Below, piece by piece: positions 34,458-45,928 of a stretch of DNA of 64,000 bases; position 1 is the first letter of the stretch, and every line of letters begins with the position of its first letter. This DNA is from Magnolia sinica (taxonomy: Eukaryota > Streptophyta > Magnoliopsida > Magnoliales > Magnoliaceae). The stretch lies in assembly GCF_029962835.1 (NCBI RefSeq), contig NC_080578.1, forward strand, positions 105,205,759-105,269,758, in the 5' to 3' direction. The position numbers and the translations under genes are program-made. Under the pieces are notes generated by a model. It was not told the DNA's origin. It made no database searches and saw only the letters and a list, made by a program, of their open reading frames with translations.

Positions 34458-34649
34458 CAATGTTGACATTGATTATGGCTGGTTTGTCTTTGTTCTCGAG
34501 GAGTTTGGTCCTGAAATCAGCACAATCAATCTCACCAGAGACCAGAGTATCCACCTTTACACATTCCATTCGGTACATCCGGGCTGCTTTAAAGACAGTA
34601 ATGAGAATCCCGGGAAGCATACAAAACACCATCTGGGAACACTTCCCTC
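34458..34649 (-). pseudogene. SDC: Decarboxylase exon 3 carrying the 2-bp deletion
   Basis: The exon enters in the frame [17 protein letters not shown] and leaves in the frame [20 protein letters not shown]...NVNIG. Flanking junction phases (GG|G and G|GA) require 1+3n+1 bases, but the exon is two short. The break lies in the family's SHYSVFKAAR segment: the Ser codon is reduced to a single T. Confidence 0.85.
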
Positions 34650-37275
34650 CTGCAGCACAACCCAAATGATAAAATAACAGACTCTTCTCATTCTTTATGA
34701 AGAAACTATGTAACTTGGACACAAACATGTCTCAGTGTTGGACATGGATATGGGATGTGGTGGATTTAAGAAGTCAGATTCATTGACACATCCATAAAAC
34801 ATTTGAAGAGAAAAGATTGTCTGTGCTCAGTGTTCATGGAGAAGTCAGCGCACAAGAATCTCCCATCATCCAACAATCACAGGAAGGAATCTTAACATGC
34901 AGTTCAAAACAGACTTTTGAAATATTTATAGATTCCTGCGAACAGTCATATAATGGTGGAAAAATAAATGTCCACCAACACTCCACACTCTTCAGGCTCC
35001 TTGAAATCATGCTGAATATAGCAAGTTATATGTCCACAGAACATGAGTTGAATGGCACAATTTCAAAGAAGCGCCATCTTCTTTTTTAGTTTCCTCCTTC
35101 CTTTTTTTTTCCTTCTTTTTTTTTTTTAGTAGCATGTTCCTGTCCTTGTTACAGTAGAGAGACAAAATACAGAGAGGCAATTTATTTTATGTTTTTTTTT
35201 TAAAAAAAAATGCAATGCTGTGCCAAGGGTATGTTACTGACCCAACCAGAATCCCATGCAGATTGCCTTCTGTACCACAATTTGTGATGTATCCCCAGTA
35301 CTCATTCTTCTCTAACTCCCAAAGACGTGCAAACCAATCTAACACCCCCACTTCAAATTGTCTGGAATGGACACCATAATTGCTTTCAATAAAGGGATCC
35401 CCCAAGTTGTGGATGGAGAAATGTTGCAACTGCCCTAGAGCACCATAATCAAAGTCCAGATTATACGGGTAACCTGTCACAGATTAAAATTAAAAAAAAA
35501 AAGAACATTAAGGAACTCTCAGATATGCAACCGGAAAGGACTCATGAACTAAATTCAGTACCTCGGATAATTATTATTAGGCATATTTCCATAAGATTAT
35601 AACAGGGAATACAACTAACCATAGAAGCTCTATCACTAAAGTTATTGAGAAATCAAAACCATATATACTGGGAATTCATCGCAAACACCCCGCATTTCTT
35701 TCTTGCTTCACTTCACAACCCTCTCTACCCATTGGTTAAAGGACTTGCAAGCCTAAGGCACAAGTGCCAGTGTAAGCAAGCATGTCACGGCATTTTATTG
35801 GACTCCTTTATCCATCTTTCACGGCAGAATGTAAACAGTTGTCTAGATTTGTCATTATTTTAAGAAGTACACAACTGCCACCAGAATTTGTAGGAAAATC
35901 CAGGTCGTTTCCTAAAATTTTCAGTCCTCGCAAAAGTTCCATCACAATCTCTAATCTGAGATTCTGAAGGTACTCATGAATTTGATCTGTGAAGCTCAAA
36001 ATTATTTTTGATCCATTTTGCAATCTCTAAGAAACCATACGGTCATCAAAATAGTGAATCTGTTGCATAAAAAATAATTGCAAACTAAATGGTGCAAATT
36101 TATACGAAATCATTGAATTCGATAGAGGATCATTGGGATCACACATCATGATCCTTGATCTTTAGATTTTTAAAACAAATTCGAAACCCCACATTCCAAC
36201 TACAGAAAATGCTGCCAACGGTATCCAAAGCCAGCCAAAACCATTTGATTCCATTCATCTTCAAATCCCTTTTAAAAATCTCAACTAATAAAATATAGAA
36301 TCTTGATCATTGCTATCAATTCTCTTTTAATTCCTCGTCTAAAACTCAAGACTTGAAATTCTTCACATGAAGTCTATGTGTCACCACATGAACACTAAGA
36401 ACGCCTTGTTTTCTTGAATACCATAAACCAAGGTGGGTTATCACGAGAGGCCTCCTTTTCTCCTTTTTCGGGAATTGGAAAGACCAACAACACTCCATTT
36501 TTGCATTTTAAAGATCCAAAGCCCCCTTTATTTTCCTGCAATTAATGTCTCTGACCGAAGCTTATTTTTAATGGAGCTTCAGAATCCAGAGAGAGAAGAG
36601 GAAGAACTGCAACTTGCTTCCTTTAGGGAAGGGTATTTTAGAACCAAAATTGGTCAGCATTTTAGCAATTAAATAAGGAAAACCTGAAAACGACAAAAAA
36701 AAGAAAGAGAGAAGATAATTATTATCATCATCCTGTCACTGTAGACGCACCAAAGAACTCCAATTAAATGTTCTCGATCATAACTAACTATATTCATAAA
36801 TATATCATGATATGTTATCCAATATGTCACTTGGCACAATAAAAGGAGCCAGAATCTTTAGTGATGGAAATTCAGTGTACAGCCTTGCATCATCCTCTCC
36901 CAGATGGAGAGAAACTCAACTCCAATGAGTTCAATTGGGTCATTTGTCAATGTTGATCCCCATCTGGTTTAGCTGTTAGATTTTAATATGCAAATGATTT
37001 CCATGTTTTGGAGATGAATTGAAGCTTATTCTAGTCATCTTGTGCAAAGTAATTTGGTTTGATTTGATCATTATGGCCCTTTCATTCACCAGATACTATT
37101 TCTTTTCAAGATAAACTGAAATAATTGATACATTCTTCTGAAGTGTCCATAGATCAGATACTTGAAAGCATCCTTGCCTGGGGTATTCCATTCATTTTCA
37201 TCTTGGATACGTCCTCAACCTAATATGATGTTTTTTCTTGCTTGAACACATGGCACACTAATTCCCACATTCGTT

Positions 37276-37570
37276 TTGGTTTCTACAATGACATGAACAT
37301 GCAGAACTTCTCAGTCTAGCAACTAAGAGATTTGTCCCTTTGCTTGAGATTTTGACATCTCACTACAATTCGCTAGCATGTAAACCAGCCCTAGATATCA
37401 TTGGTTTCCTCAATGACATGAAAAACATCCATAGATGTAAACATGCAGAACTTTTCAGTATAGTCACTAACAGAGTTGTCCCATTGCTGGAAATTTTGAC
37501 CTCTCAGCAAAATTTGCTAGCATGTTAACCAGCCCTAGATGTCACTAGTTTCCTCAATGACATGAAAACA
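37276..37570. repeat. Imperfect tandem duplication, period about 145 bp
   Basis: AACATGCAGAACTTYTCAGT, TTGAGATTTTGACATCTCAC / TGGAAATTTTGACCTCTCAG, CTAGCATGT(A/T)AACCAGCCCT and GGTTTCCTCAATGACATGAA each recur about 147 bp apart. In one plus-strand frame the repeat gives LLEILTS and ACKPALDI-like peptides, but the second unit is closed by TAA. Confidence 0.8.
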
Positions 37571-38814
37571 GATGGTCTAGAATGCCTAACAAATGCGACC
37601 TACATATCAGAACTTAGAAAACGTCTATATTATGCAAGGACACAGGCTACATATCATACAATTTCCTCACTGGTAAATTGGCCATAACTTGCTGAGATCT
37701 TCCCTGAATTGTGTTATCTATGGTACTCAACAAACTAACCAATGGTACCAATTTTGTGCTGTTTTAATGGTGTTACTTCTTAATCACTGGAGAACAGGTC
37801 ATCTTCCTGCATGATGAAAATCAGCAAACCATTCATTCAAGCTACAAGATTTGATCTTAGTTGCAGCAAGCTTCTACCAACAGGCTGCTCCCACTTTGAA
37901 CTCGTGCTCCTTTTTTTCTTTTTCTTTTTTGGCAGTTAATACTTGCTAACATTTTAAAATACACACTTCTTTGCTCCCACAACCATATTCAACAGCTGCT
38001 TCAACTCTCATTCAAACATCGAGTGTTTGATCCCCAGCCTAGCAATTCAGCAATTGTCCCTCTTCATGTTTGTCATTGATCTCCATCAACATAAGGGTTT
38101 GATCGATCATACTTCAAAGCCATATTTGGGCACATCTTGGAAAGACTCATTGAAGGAGTTATCTCAAATCAATATATGGTTTCTGGGTTACAAACCTGCA
38201 CCCTTCATCCTATTTGTATCCAAGATACTACCTTCTAGATTGTCAATATAAAATCAATTTAATTTCTTGATCAATGGTTTGATTTTCACGCTCATGCTCT
38301 TGATCTCAGTTTTTTTTTGCTTCATGCATAGTGTAGATTTTTGCCACAATTATTCACTTATTGAATGTTGATATTGAAAGAACTCTATTTAATTTCTCGC
38401 ACTTCCAGTTTAAACCTAAAGATATGTAGTACCAAATCTCCTTTGTTGAGGTGGAGGAGAGAATGCCCTTAATAATGAATTCTTGAATCTTTACAAAAGG
38501 TTTGAGAACCTTCACAAAAGCTTCTAAAAGCTAAGTTACCACTTCAAGCAAGCTGAACACCCACATTCAAGCTAGATAGTCCTGATTATGAATGACCTCG
38601 GAAAATATTGCTGCATTCATTCAAGTCACCTGGCCCATCAGCTCTTGTAGAACTTGAACAGATTCCTTCAACGTAACCAAGAATGAGCCACTCAGTTGCC
38701 ATCTCAATTAGAGTATTTACAGACTTCGAAACTCCAACACTATCCCTAAATTTAGAGAGACTCAAAACTATCTCAAAAACTCTTCATGCTTCTCTTCTCT
38801 TTTCTTTCCACCTG

Positions 38815-39165
38815 GGCATGGTGTGCCATAATGGCCATTACAGGACCGTAAAGGCCATTATATAAAGGTAACAGTGGCAACCATTACAAGTTACGGGGTT
38901 ATAATAGCCACAATGGCCATTACAGAAAAAATGACCCATAACAGCCGTTACGGCTCCCGCAATAGCCCATTATGCATCCCGTAATAGTCCATTATGAGGC
39001 ACATACAGGTTTTTAGGTTGTTTTTTTTTAAAAAAAAAAGAGAAAAGAGATCATAATGACCATTACGGCTCTCATTACAGCCGTTACAGCCCGTATTGTA
39101 AAGGTAACGGTGGTGGCCGTTATGGCCACCGTTACCGTTACAGAATACCTTGCACCTAGGGGTTT
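38815..39165. mobile_element. Foldback element built from TAATGGCCATTAC / TAACGG motifs
   Basis: GTGCCATAATGGCCATTACA and CCGTAAAGGCCATTATATAA at the left face GCCCGTATTGTAAAGGTAAC, GGTGGCCGTTATGGCCACCG and TTACCGTTACAGAATACCTT at the right, around a poly-T/A centre. The element is almost entirely short palindromes. A related copy is at 48950-49150 with 50672-50720. Confidence 0.7.
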
Positions 39166-39597
39166 CGGTTTAGAGTATTTGAAGAGGGCCAACACTTTCA
39201 TTCTTCAACAAAATGATTGCAACATGATCACATGACATTGACTTGGATACCTTCTTTTGTAGATTTTAGCTTGGCACAAATGCCATATGTACCATGTCAC
39301 ATGCCACATCATTAATGACTACATCCATTTGAATTTGACTTCAGATTAACTCTCATTAATTACTCTACTTTTCCAAGAGTAAGATCAAATTTCCCAAGCA
39401 GGAACCTAGTTTCTACATGCAAGTGAAAAAGGTGTGTTTGAATGTGATGCCATGCATGAATACTAAACTGCCTAGAATATTCAAAGAAATGAAAATCCTA
39501 CATGTGACATTCTTAACCTGTCAATTGCACTAATAAGAACACCAAATGCAATAAAAATCTCTCACATCATATTCCTTGGTCTACCCCTAATAATTAG

Positions 39598-39720
39598 GCC
39601 TGGCAATGGGCCGGGCACGGTCCTAGATTTTGAACCAGTCGGACCAGGCTTTCAAGTCGGGCCTATTCAAAATTTTGATTTTGCTAGAACCAGGCCCCCC
39701 ATTGCAACCTTAATGATAGT
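39598..39720. mobile_element. Fragment of a DNA transposon end
   Basis: TTAGGCCTGGCAATGGGCCG / GGCACGGTCC...GGGCC resembles the TAGGCCTGGCAAYGGGCCGG ends found on plant DNA transposons. No partner end is visible. Confidence 0.35.
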
Positions 39721-40603
39721 TAACATAAAGCAATGAAAACCCTTGTAAAATATGATAATGCAAGAAGAAAATTAAGGTGGAAAGCATCAAGCAAGCAAGT
39801 ATGCACAAAAAATCAACACTAAAGGAGAGTTGAAAGCAAAATTATTAGTTATGTGTTTGCTCGAGATGTAGATCATTGGTTAGGTAGCTTTGGTGGGACC
39901 ATGAATTACCGATAACTAGGGATTACAAGAATCATGTAACCCTTGACGTGGCCCAATGAGAAAGCATCATATCTGCATGTTAGAGGTGGGGCCCATAGTG
40001 AAAAGAGCAAAAACATCATTTCACCTCTGACATGCGGACATTAAGCTTTTTTATTAAGGTATATTAGGGTTACAAGAGATTCCTGTAACCCCCATGTCAG
40101 ATAATTTTTTATCCCTTTGGCGGTATGTACACTCAAAGAGTAGATTGGGGGCTAGGTAATTTAGGCAATATGCAAACTCAGAGTGGATCAAAGTCCATTT
40201 ACTTTTGGTGACACCAAATAGCGGACATCGTTTGGTTACTCCAGAAGTTGATTCAAGGTAGAAGGCATTGGGTGTTCAAAGATCTGGAACCAAGTGGAAG
40301 TGCCAAACCTACAGATAGTAAACCCTTTAACTGCCATGTGAAAGAACCGCGCTAAATGAAGGAGGAGGAGAAGGAGAAGAACTCAGGGCAGCACAGCAAA
40401 GAATCACAGCATAAAGCAAAAGAACATACTATGTAACCTCAGTTCATCATTTTGACTCTATTGCATATCTGGGGCAGTTTTCTATGTACCGAAGATCTAT
40501 TCAAAATCAAACACAATGTTGGAAAAGTCCCAACTCGTCCTAGAATACACTCTAAATAATTTTGCCAAGGTTAAAAGAAATAGAAATGCTGAGGCGCGTT
40601 TCA

Positions 40604-40606
<3 letters not shown>

Positions 40607-40646
<40 letters not shown>
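40607..40646. repeat. (GA)20 microsatellite
   Basis: Uninterrupted GA dinucleotides; an additional (CT)n-rich stretch lies at about 41690-41760 upstream of the decarboxylase start. Confidence 0.9.
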
Positions 40647-40650
<4 letters not shown>

Positions 40651-41352
40651 TGAGGCAACTTGTTTAAGAAGCGAAAGATGATGCGATATGCAGCACAGGG
40701 AAATGTTAACATGCCATTTCCCAAAAATAAGTTCTGCCCACTCATCAGACGGTCTATAATGGTTGTAAACATGTGGCCCACTTGATGACCACTCATCAGA
40801 CGGTCAATATTCAACGTACACGTACCACCAACTTGACGAGCAGAATTTGATGGGCCATGGCATATTTACAGTGGCCTCATCTGATGAATGTCCTGAATTT
40901 CACATACATGAGCACATGCGTAGCAAATCGCCCAAACACTGCTCTTGGAGAAAATTCTTCACAGAATTGAAACAACGACGACAAACAACGAATGTATTTG
41001 ATGAAAATTCAAAGATCGAACGGACGAAAAAAGAGGAATTCCCATTACCCAAATGATGCTTGGTTCTTTCGATAAGACATCTCCGGTACTTAGCCAACAC
41101 GCCGGCCATGTAAGCATCCCTTTCGCCAGTAACCTCATCATCTGCATCTGGTTCCGTGACGGCAAAACACGTCGTATGAACGTTCCGTCCGAGCACGATC
41201 TCTCTGCTGATGTCTTCCCTGTGATCTGCACCGTTGACGCCCACAAGAGACTCGATCAACGGCTCCGATATCTCCTTAGGATCGAACTCTTCCGGCAACG
41301 GCTCGATCTTCTCGGGCAGACCGCAGGAAATCAATCCAACGCTTCCAACCAT

Positions 41353-41760
41353 GGCTCCTCGATGTCGAATGCGAAAAAAAAATCTGAAACGTAAGGAATC
41401 TAAGGGGCCGTTTGGATGCCTGAAACTTTTGTAAAATGTAAGAAAGTAACAGGTGACTTTCTTACAATTTGTGTTTGGGGGAGAAATGTTACAGGTAACA
41501 AAGTCTCAACCTGTAACTTTCTATCAGGTAATATTGCAAGAAATGTAACAGAGGAATTAGGTGTTTTTCAAGTCACAGGTTACTTTGTTACAGGCAACGG
41601 CTATCCATTTCGAATTTGGGAGAGGATGGTGGAAACGCAGCTGCATTGAAAGTGCACCTACCTGCTCTCACCCAACGTCTCCTTCTCCCTCTCTCAGCGT
41701 CTCCTTCCCTCTATCTCTCTCTCTCTCCGTCTCTTAGCGTCTCCTTCCGTCTCTCTGCTC
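41353..41760. promoter_or_regulatory. Presumed upstream region of the decarboxylase
   Basis: Directly precedes the start ATG at 41352 on the minus strand. It holds a CGTTTGGATGCC transposon end at about 41407 followed by repeated GTAACAGGT/ACCTGTAAC words, and a CT-rich tract at 41690-41760. No clear TATA box. By position only. Confidence 0.3.
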
Positions 41761-42214
41761 GTAGCGAGTTGGCCACTGAAGTGACGTCACGAAGTTCTGT
41801 GGGCCCCACTATGATGTATGTGTTATATCCACACCGTCCATCCATTTCTAGATATCATTTTAGGGTATCAACCAAAGAATGAGGCAAATAAAACTCTGTA
41901 ATGGACCCCACCAAAGAAAAGAGTGGGGAAAGTGATTCCCACCGTTGAAACTATCGTACGGCCACATAATGTTTATTTTGAAATCCAACCTGTTCAAAAG
42001 TTAAAAAAGACATGGCCTTTAGAAGCTTTTAATGGTGGGGCGTCACTGTCCCACTGTTTTCTGTGCTGGTCCACTGGAGCTTTGGATTTAACTCGTTCTT
42101 CAGGTATTGCCCTAAAATGATCCCTCCAAATGGATGGAAGGTGTGGATACAAAACATACATCATGGTGGGGCTCACGGAACTTGCTGACGTCACTTCAAT
42201 AGCTAGTCTCGCTG
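41761..42214. mobile_element. Foldback element J, complete
   Basis: Terminal repeats GTAGCGAG..TGAAGTGACGTCAC and (reversed) GCAGCGAGACTAGCTATTGA / AGTGACGTCAG. Inner arms are TGTGGGCCCCACTATGATGT / ACATCATGGTGGGGCTCACG, CACCGTCCATCCATTT and GGTCCACTGGAGCTTTGGAT. No target duplication could be matched. Confidence 0.7.
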
Positions 42215-42289
42215 CTCAACTGTCAGTAGTTAATCTGCGCCCGTGCGGAAGGGGGCTGTTTGGCAGTGGCGGTTTCGGATGCCTAACGC

Positions 42290-43085
42290 TGGGGCCCACA
42301 GTGATATACTTTCCTTACATCCACACCGTCCATCCGTATTGAAAGCTCATTTTAGATATGTTCTAAGAAATGAAGCTGATCCAAATATCAAGTGGGTCAC
42401 ATCACAAGAAACAATCTTAACTAAATTCCTACTATTAAAAACATCAGGGATCCACTCAATAGGCTTAGCGTACTGAGTAAAATCTACAAGGCCTATCATG
42501 ATTCATATATTTTATCCGCTCCGTCCATCCATTTTTCCAGATAATTTTAGGGCTTGAGCCCAAAAATGAATTATATACAATTTTCAAATGGACCACACCA
42601 CACGAAAAAATTGACTTGAACTTCTACCATTGAAAATTTCTTAGGGCCACAGGAGTTTTGGATCAAGCTTATATTTTTGTTTTCCATTCATCCGTAACTG
42701 TATAATCTCATAAACAGGTGGGATGACAAATAAACATTACCATGGGCATAGAAAGGTTTCATAATGGAAATCTTTATCCTAACTGTCCCTTGGTAGGATC
42801 GACTTCATATTTGTATATGCTTCAATTTTAGGCTTAACCCCTTAAATTAGATGAAAAAATAGATGGATAGCGTGGATAGACCACATACATTCAAGGTGGG
42901 CATAACTGAGTTTACTCAGTACAATAAGGGCATACTGACTAACTCGCAATCCAATTTCCCATCCAACCTATCGACAAGGAAATCAGATCTCTCATCGTAC
43001 TAAGTAAACTCAGTTGGGTCCACGGTGAATATATATGATTTGTCCACGTGGTCCATCCATTTCTTAGGCCCACAGTTAAGACAGG
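42290..43085. mobile_element. Foldback cluster K1, K2 and L
   Basis: K1 (42290-42465) is a left arm only. K2 (42470-42922) is complete with termini GTACTGAGTAAAATCTAC and (reversed) GTACTGAGTAAACTCAG. L (about 42990-43085) is another left-arm piece starting ACTAAGTAAACTCAGTTGGG. K2 and element A share the TTTACTCAGTA end, whereas J and M end differently. Confidence 0.65.
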
Positions 43086-43177
43086 ATGCGCTTGTGCATG
43101 TCCTTTGTTTGGGTTTCACATGGAATGGTCCAGTCGTCCAATGCATGCACAGAAGTGCAACAACAGCCCCATAATTA

Positions 43178-43545
43178 GGGCTGCAAATCTGTCGGATCAT
43201 CAGACCTGACCTGATGACTTATGGTCTGGGCCTAAAATCTACAGCCATGGGTGCAAATCTATCTTAATCATTTAATTTTACTCATTGAATTGTATTTTAC
43301 ATTTAACCATCAAAATTGTTAGCCACCAATAATAATAAAATTGTTTGAAATATTATTTGTGTGAAAACTTAGTTGCAATTTCTAAATCCAATATGTGTGA
43401 TAAATGGGCTAGGTTAGGGTCCAGGAAGACTCAAGAAGCCTAACTAGGTCAGCTATTTTTTACTTGGTTCTAACCTAAATCTGACATGAATTTTAATGGG
43501 TTGGTCCAAGGTCCAAATTTCTGACCCATTTGCACCCATACAATG
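43178..43545. mobile_element. Non-autonomous element with GGGCTGCAAAT ends
   Basis: TTAGGGCTGCAAATCTGTCG at the left and CTGACCCATTTGCACCCATA at the right are mirror images over about 10 bp; internal GGTCTGGGCC and GGTCCAAGGTCC motifs resemble name-like plant hAT ends. Confidence 0.45.
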
Positions 43546-43727
43546 ATCCTATCTTTCCAAAATTGCCGTCTTTTATATGATATCTGCTCTCCTAAACTAG
43601 GTAAGTTCACGAGGCTGCAGTTCCATTAGTGAATTCACCAAAATGTGATCAATTTTAAAACTACCATAGGCCTGGACTAATTTTTCACAAATAATCTCCT
43701 TTCATACGCTATCATTTAAGGGGCATT

Positions 43728-44035
43728 TGGATCATAAGTTACTTATGCCTTACGTAGCTATCTTGATTTCTACTTATTAAATTGAAGTAACTTTAAATTA
43801 AAAAAGCTATTTATAATTGATCATAAACCAAACTTACTTGTCTCCTATAAATTACTTTACTGCTGTAAGTAGAAAAAGCTTAGGTCCCATTTAGATACCA
43901 CCAAATAAGTTACTTTTCTACTTAAAGCAGTAATAAGTAACTTATTTCAGATAAGTTTGGTTTATGATTAGTGATAAGTAAATTTTTTACTTAAAGTTAT
44001 TTAATCACTTCAGTTAATATTTTCATAAGCTACTG
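43728..44035. mobile_element. AAGTTACTTAT-type foldback element
   Basis: CATAAGTTACTTATGCC, AAGTAGAAAAAGC and TTTATGATTAGTGATAAGTA blocks recur in both orientations around a central GGTCCCATTTAGATACCACC. It probably represents two abutting half-elements. Confidence 0.5.
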
Positions 44036-44309
44036 AAGAGAGGCATAGGAGAGATGAGAGAGAGGAGAAGCAGTACTAACGTATTTCAGCCACCACCCAC
44101 CGACAGATGGCCCTTCCCTTCAGTCAAACAACCATTCAAAGGATGCAACAAATAGACGGACCAAAACATAAAAACAGCACCAGAATGGCAAGACAGCGGC
44201 TCAGATTTTTTTTTTTTCTTTTTTTTTCTTTTTTTTTTCAAATAAGACAGGAGGAAGGAAAACAGTCCATCATGCAGAGTAGAAAGCTAAGATAGAGAAG
44301 CATAGCAAG

Positions 44310-44579
44310 ATGTTGCTGATCATTGGCTTCCTTGTTGTCGCCTCCGTTGCTAGTAACAAAGGAAGAATCATTGCCAAGCCAAAGTTCTCCCATCCCCTCA
44401 ACTTCTACAGAGGTTTCAAGGGACCATGGGCTGGCCATTGGTTTGGACATCCGGGGTTTGGTTTGATCCCCCACTTTGGACGTTTCCCATTCATTCCCTT
44501 TGGGCACCATCTCAAACCTATTAAGCCGCTTTCCGTACCTGTTGCGCTGGGTGGCAAGGTTGGAGGTGGCCGTCCATGA
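44310..44579 (+). CDS. Candidate small secreted peptide (89 aa), unknown function
   Basis: Starts with a hydrophobic leader MLLIIGFLVVASVASNKG that looks like a signal peptide with possible cleavage after VAS. The mature part is short, basic and rich in His, Phe, Gly and Pro: HPLNFYRGFKGPW, WFGHPGFGLIPHFGRF, PFIPFGHHLKPIKPL. It ends GGKVGGGRP then TGA. It lies between two repeats (foldback 43728-44035 and element 45029-45928). Upstream there is a long T-rich tract (44209-44240) and a purine-rich leader. No intron is needed. I do not recognise a family; cell-wall glycine-rich-like proteins are one possibility. It could be a chance ORF. Confidence 0.45.
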   Translation: MLLIIGFLVVASVASNKGRIIAKPKFSHPLNFYRGFKGPWAGHWFGHPGFGLIPHFGRFPFIPFGHHLKPIKPLSVPVALGGKVGGGRP

Positions 44580-45028
44580 TCAAAAGGCTAGCTGGTGTGG
44601 TTCTTGGTCTAGTTGGGGGGGTATCTTAGGTTTACTGTATGGCTTTTCTTCTAGTTGAAAGGCTTGTGGCTTATGGTTTGTTAAGTTCTGATGGTTCTTA
44701 GTGTTGTCTGTGTGAGGATATAGTCTTGGATTCAAATCCTCTTCGAACCCTGATATGGTTGTAGCTGTTCGCATGTTTGATGAAAGTGATCAATGAGATA
44801 TTGGCATGTTTGGCAGTTATGTCATGATATCAGATACACACAATGGCTCGCTTGCAGTTGCTTCGGACCGCCAGTGCCGTTGTTTCATGTAGGGACTTTA
44901 AAAAACAACCCTTGCAGTGATTTGCGATGGAAAATGGCAGAATAATGGTAGTCCGCCTGCACAGTTTCTGGTTTCCTGGCTGAAAACAAATATATTGGCC
45001 ATGATGCAATCGGGTTCTTGCCTCCAAT
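44580..45028. other. 3' side of the small secreted ORF and spacer
   Basis: TG-rich, intron-like or 3' UTR-like sequence (TGATGGTTCTTAGTGTTGTC, GATGAAAGTGATCAATGAGA). No canonical AATAAA signal was found in it. Confidence 0.4.
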
Positions 45029-45928
45029 TAGAGGTGGGCATCGAGACGAGGTGGGCCAAGCTCGGCTCAGCTTGTCCATGTTGTACTCGAGCTCGAGCTC
45101 GGCCTCAAGCTCAACATTGAAGCTTGGCTTGTTTGCCAAAGCTTTTGACTCGAGCTAGTGGTTCGAGTCGAGTCGAGTCGAGTTTACCTCGATTCGAGCT
45201 CGAGCTTGTTGACTGAGAGAGTAATGGATTCTGTTCTTGATCCTCCTCCATTGATGAAAAATTCAAAAATCTTAAGAGAATCAAAGCAAGACCCGATAAA
45301 AAAACCAAACAAAGCTTCGAATCAAATAAGGAAAACTGTAAGAACCGATTTGTTCTTGATCTTCTTCTACTAGCAGAAATCCAAGTACTAAAAAAGAAAC
45401 AGAGCAGAACACAGATCAGAAATCATTGGATTTCCTTTAAGCACTAACAAATCTGAGAAGAACCCATCTCGGATTTCTTGGGTTTCTCACCCAAGAAGTA
45501 GATCTCAAGAGATTGAAATCATACTATTATCAAGGTGAAATGAAAACTGGTGGTGGCAGTCCGGGCGGGAATGCGGGTGGCAGCAAGTAGAGAGAGAAGA
45601 AAGGGAAAGGAAAAGGAAAAGTGGGTGCGTGTAGTCGGGTAAAGACTCTAGGGGTTTTTTTAAAGTTAAAACTTAAAACTTATATTAATATAATATTTAA
45701 TATTTAATATATTTATTAATCGAGCCGAGTCGAGCTCGAGTTCGAGCTTCGAGTCGAGTCGAGTTCTAGTTGAAATGCCCACTGGTCGAACTCGGGTCGA
45801 ACTCAACTCGAGCTTCAAATAATTAACTTGACTCGGCCTGAATCGGCCATTCAAGCTGAGTCAATCCGAGCTGACTCGAGCCGAGTCGAGCGACTTTTTC
45901 GAGCTAGCTCGACTCGTGTACAGTCCTA
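45029..45928. mobile_element. Foldback DNA transposon with TCGAGCTCGAG arms and flanking duplication
   Basis: The direct repeat CCTCCAATTA is present at 45021-45030 and 45929-45938. If the element starts TAGAGGTGGGCATCGAG and ends CGTGTACAGTCCTA, the target duplication is CCTCCAAT (8 bp, hAT-like); if all 10 bases are duplicated it would fit a MULE better. Arms (45031-45210 and 45718-45920) are long runs of GAGTCGAGTCGAGT and CTCGAGCTCGAG. The central 500 bp is not repetitive and has no recognised coding content. Confidence 0.75.

Larger units (their letters stand above)
35474..41048. other. Decarboxylase intron 1 (5.6 kb)
   Basis: Holds the tandem duplication at 37276-37570, the TAACGG-rich element 38815-39165, a transposon end at 39598 and a (GA)n run at 40607-40647. 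No other coding signal is convincing. Confidence 0.6.
33181..41352 (-). pseudogene. SDC: Serine decarboxylase-like (PLP group II decarboxylase), five exons, frameshift in exon 3
   Basis: Plant serine decarboxylase converts serine to ethanolamine, feeding choline and phospholipid synthesis; it is often annotated as histidine decarboxylase-like. Exons: 41049-41352 (MVGSVGLISCGLPEK start, to HHLG), 35242-35473 ([19 protein letters not shown]), 34458-34649, 34240-34367 ([16 protein letters not shown]) and 33181-33747 ([19 protein letters not shown], with the PLP lysine in SGHK, to stop TGA). Total would be about 474 residues, normal for the family. Exon 3 is 192 bp where 194 is needed: after REVFPDG..SRDSHY two bases are missing near 34597, and [10 protein letters not shown] continues in another frame. 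The exon 4 donor is also off: TTT|GTGAAG drops the usual residues before APKVTFKKP. It is either a pseudogene or a sequence error. Intron 1 is 5.6 kb. Confidence 0.85.

Noticed and set aside
41234..41434. Plus-strand open frames over decarboxylase exon 1
   Set aside because: Antisense shadows of the GC-rich first exon.
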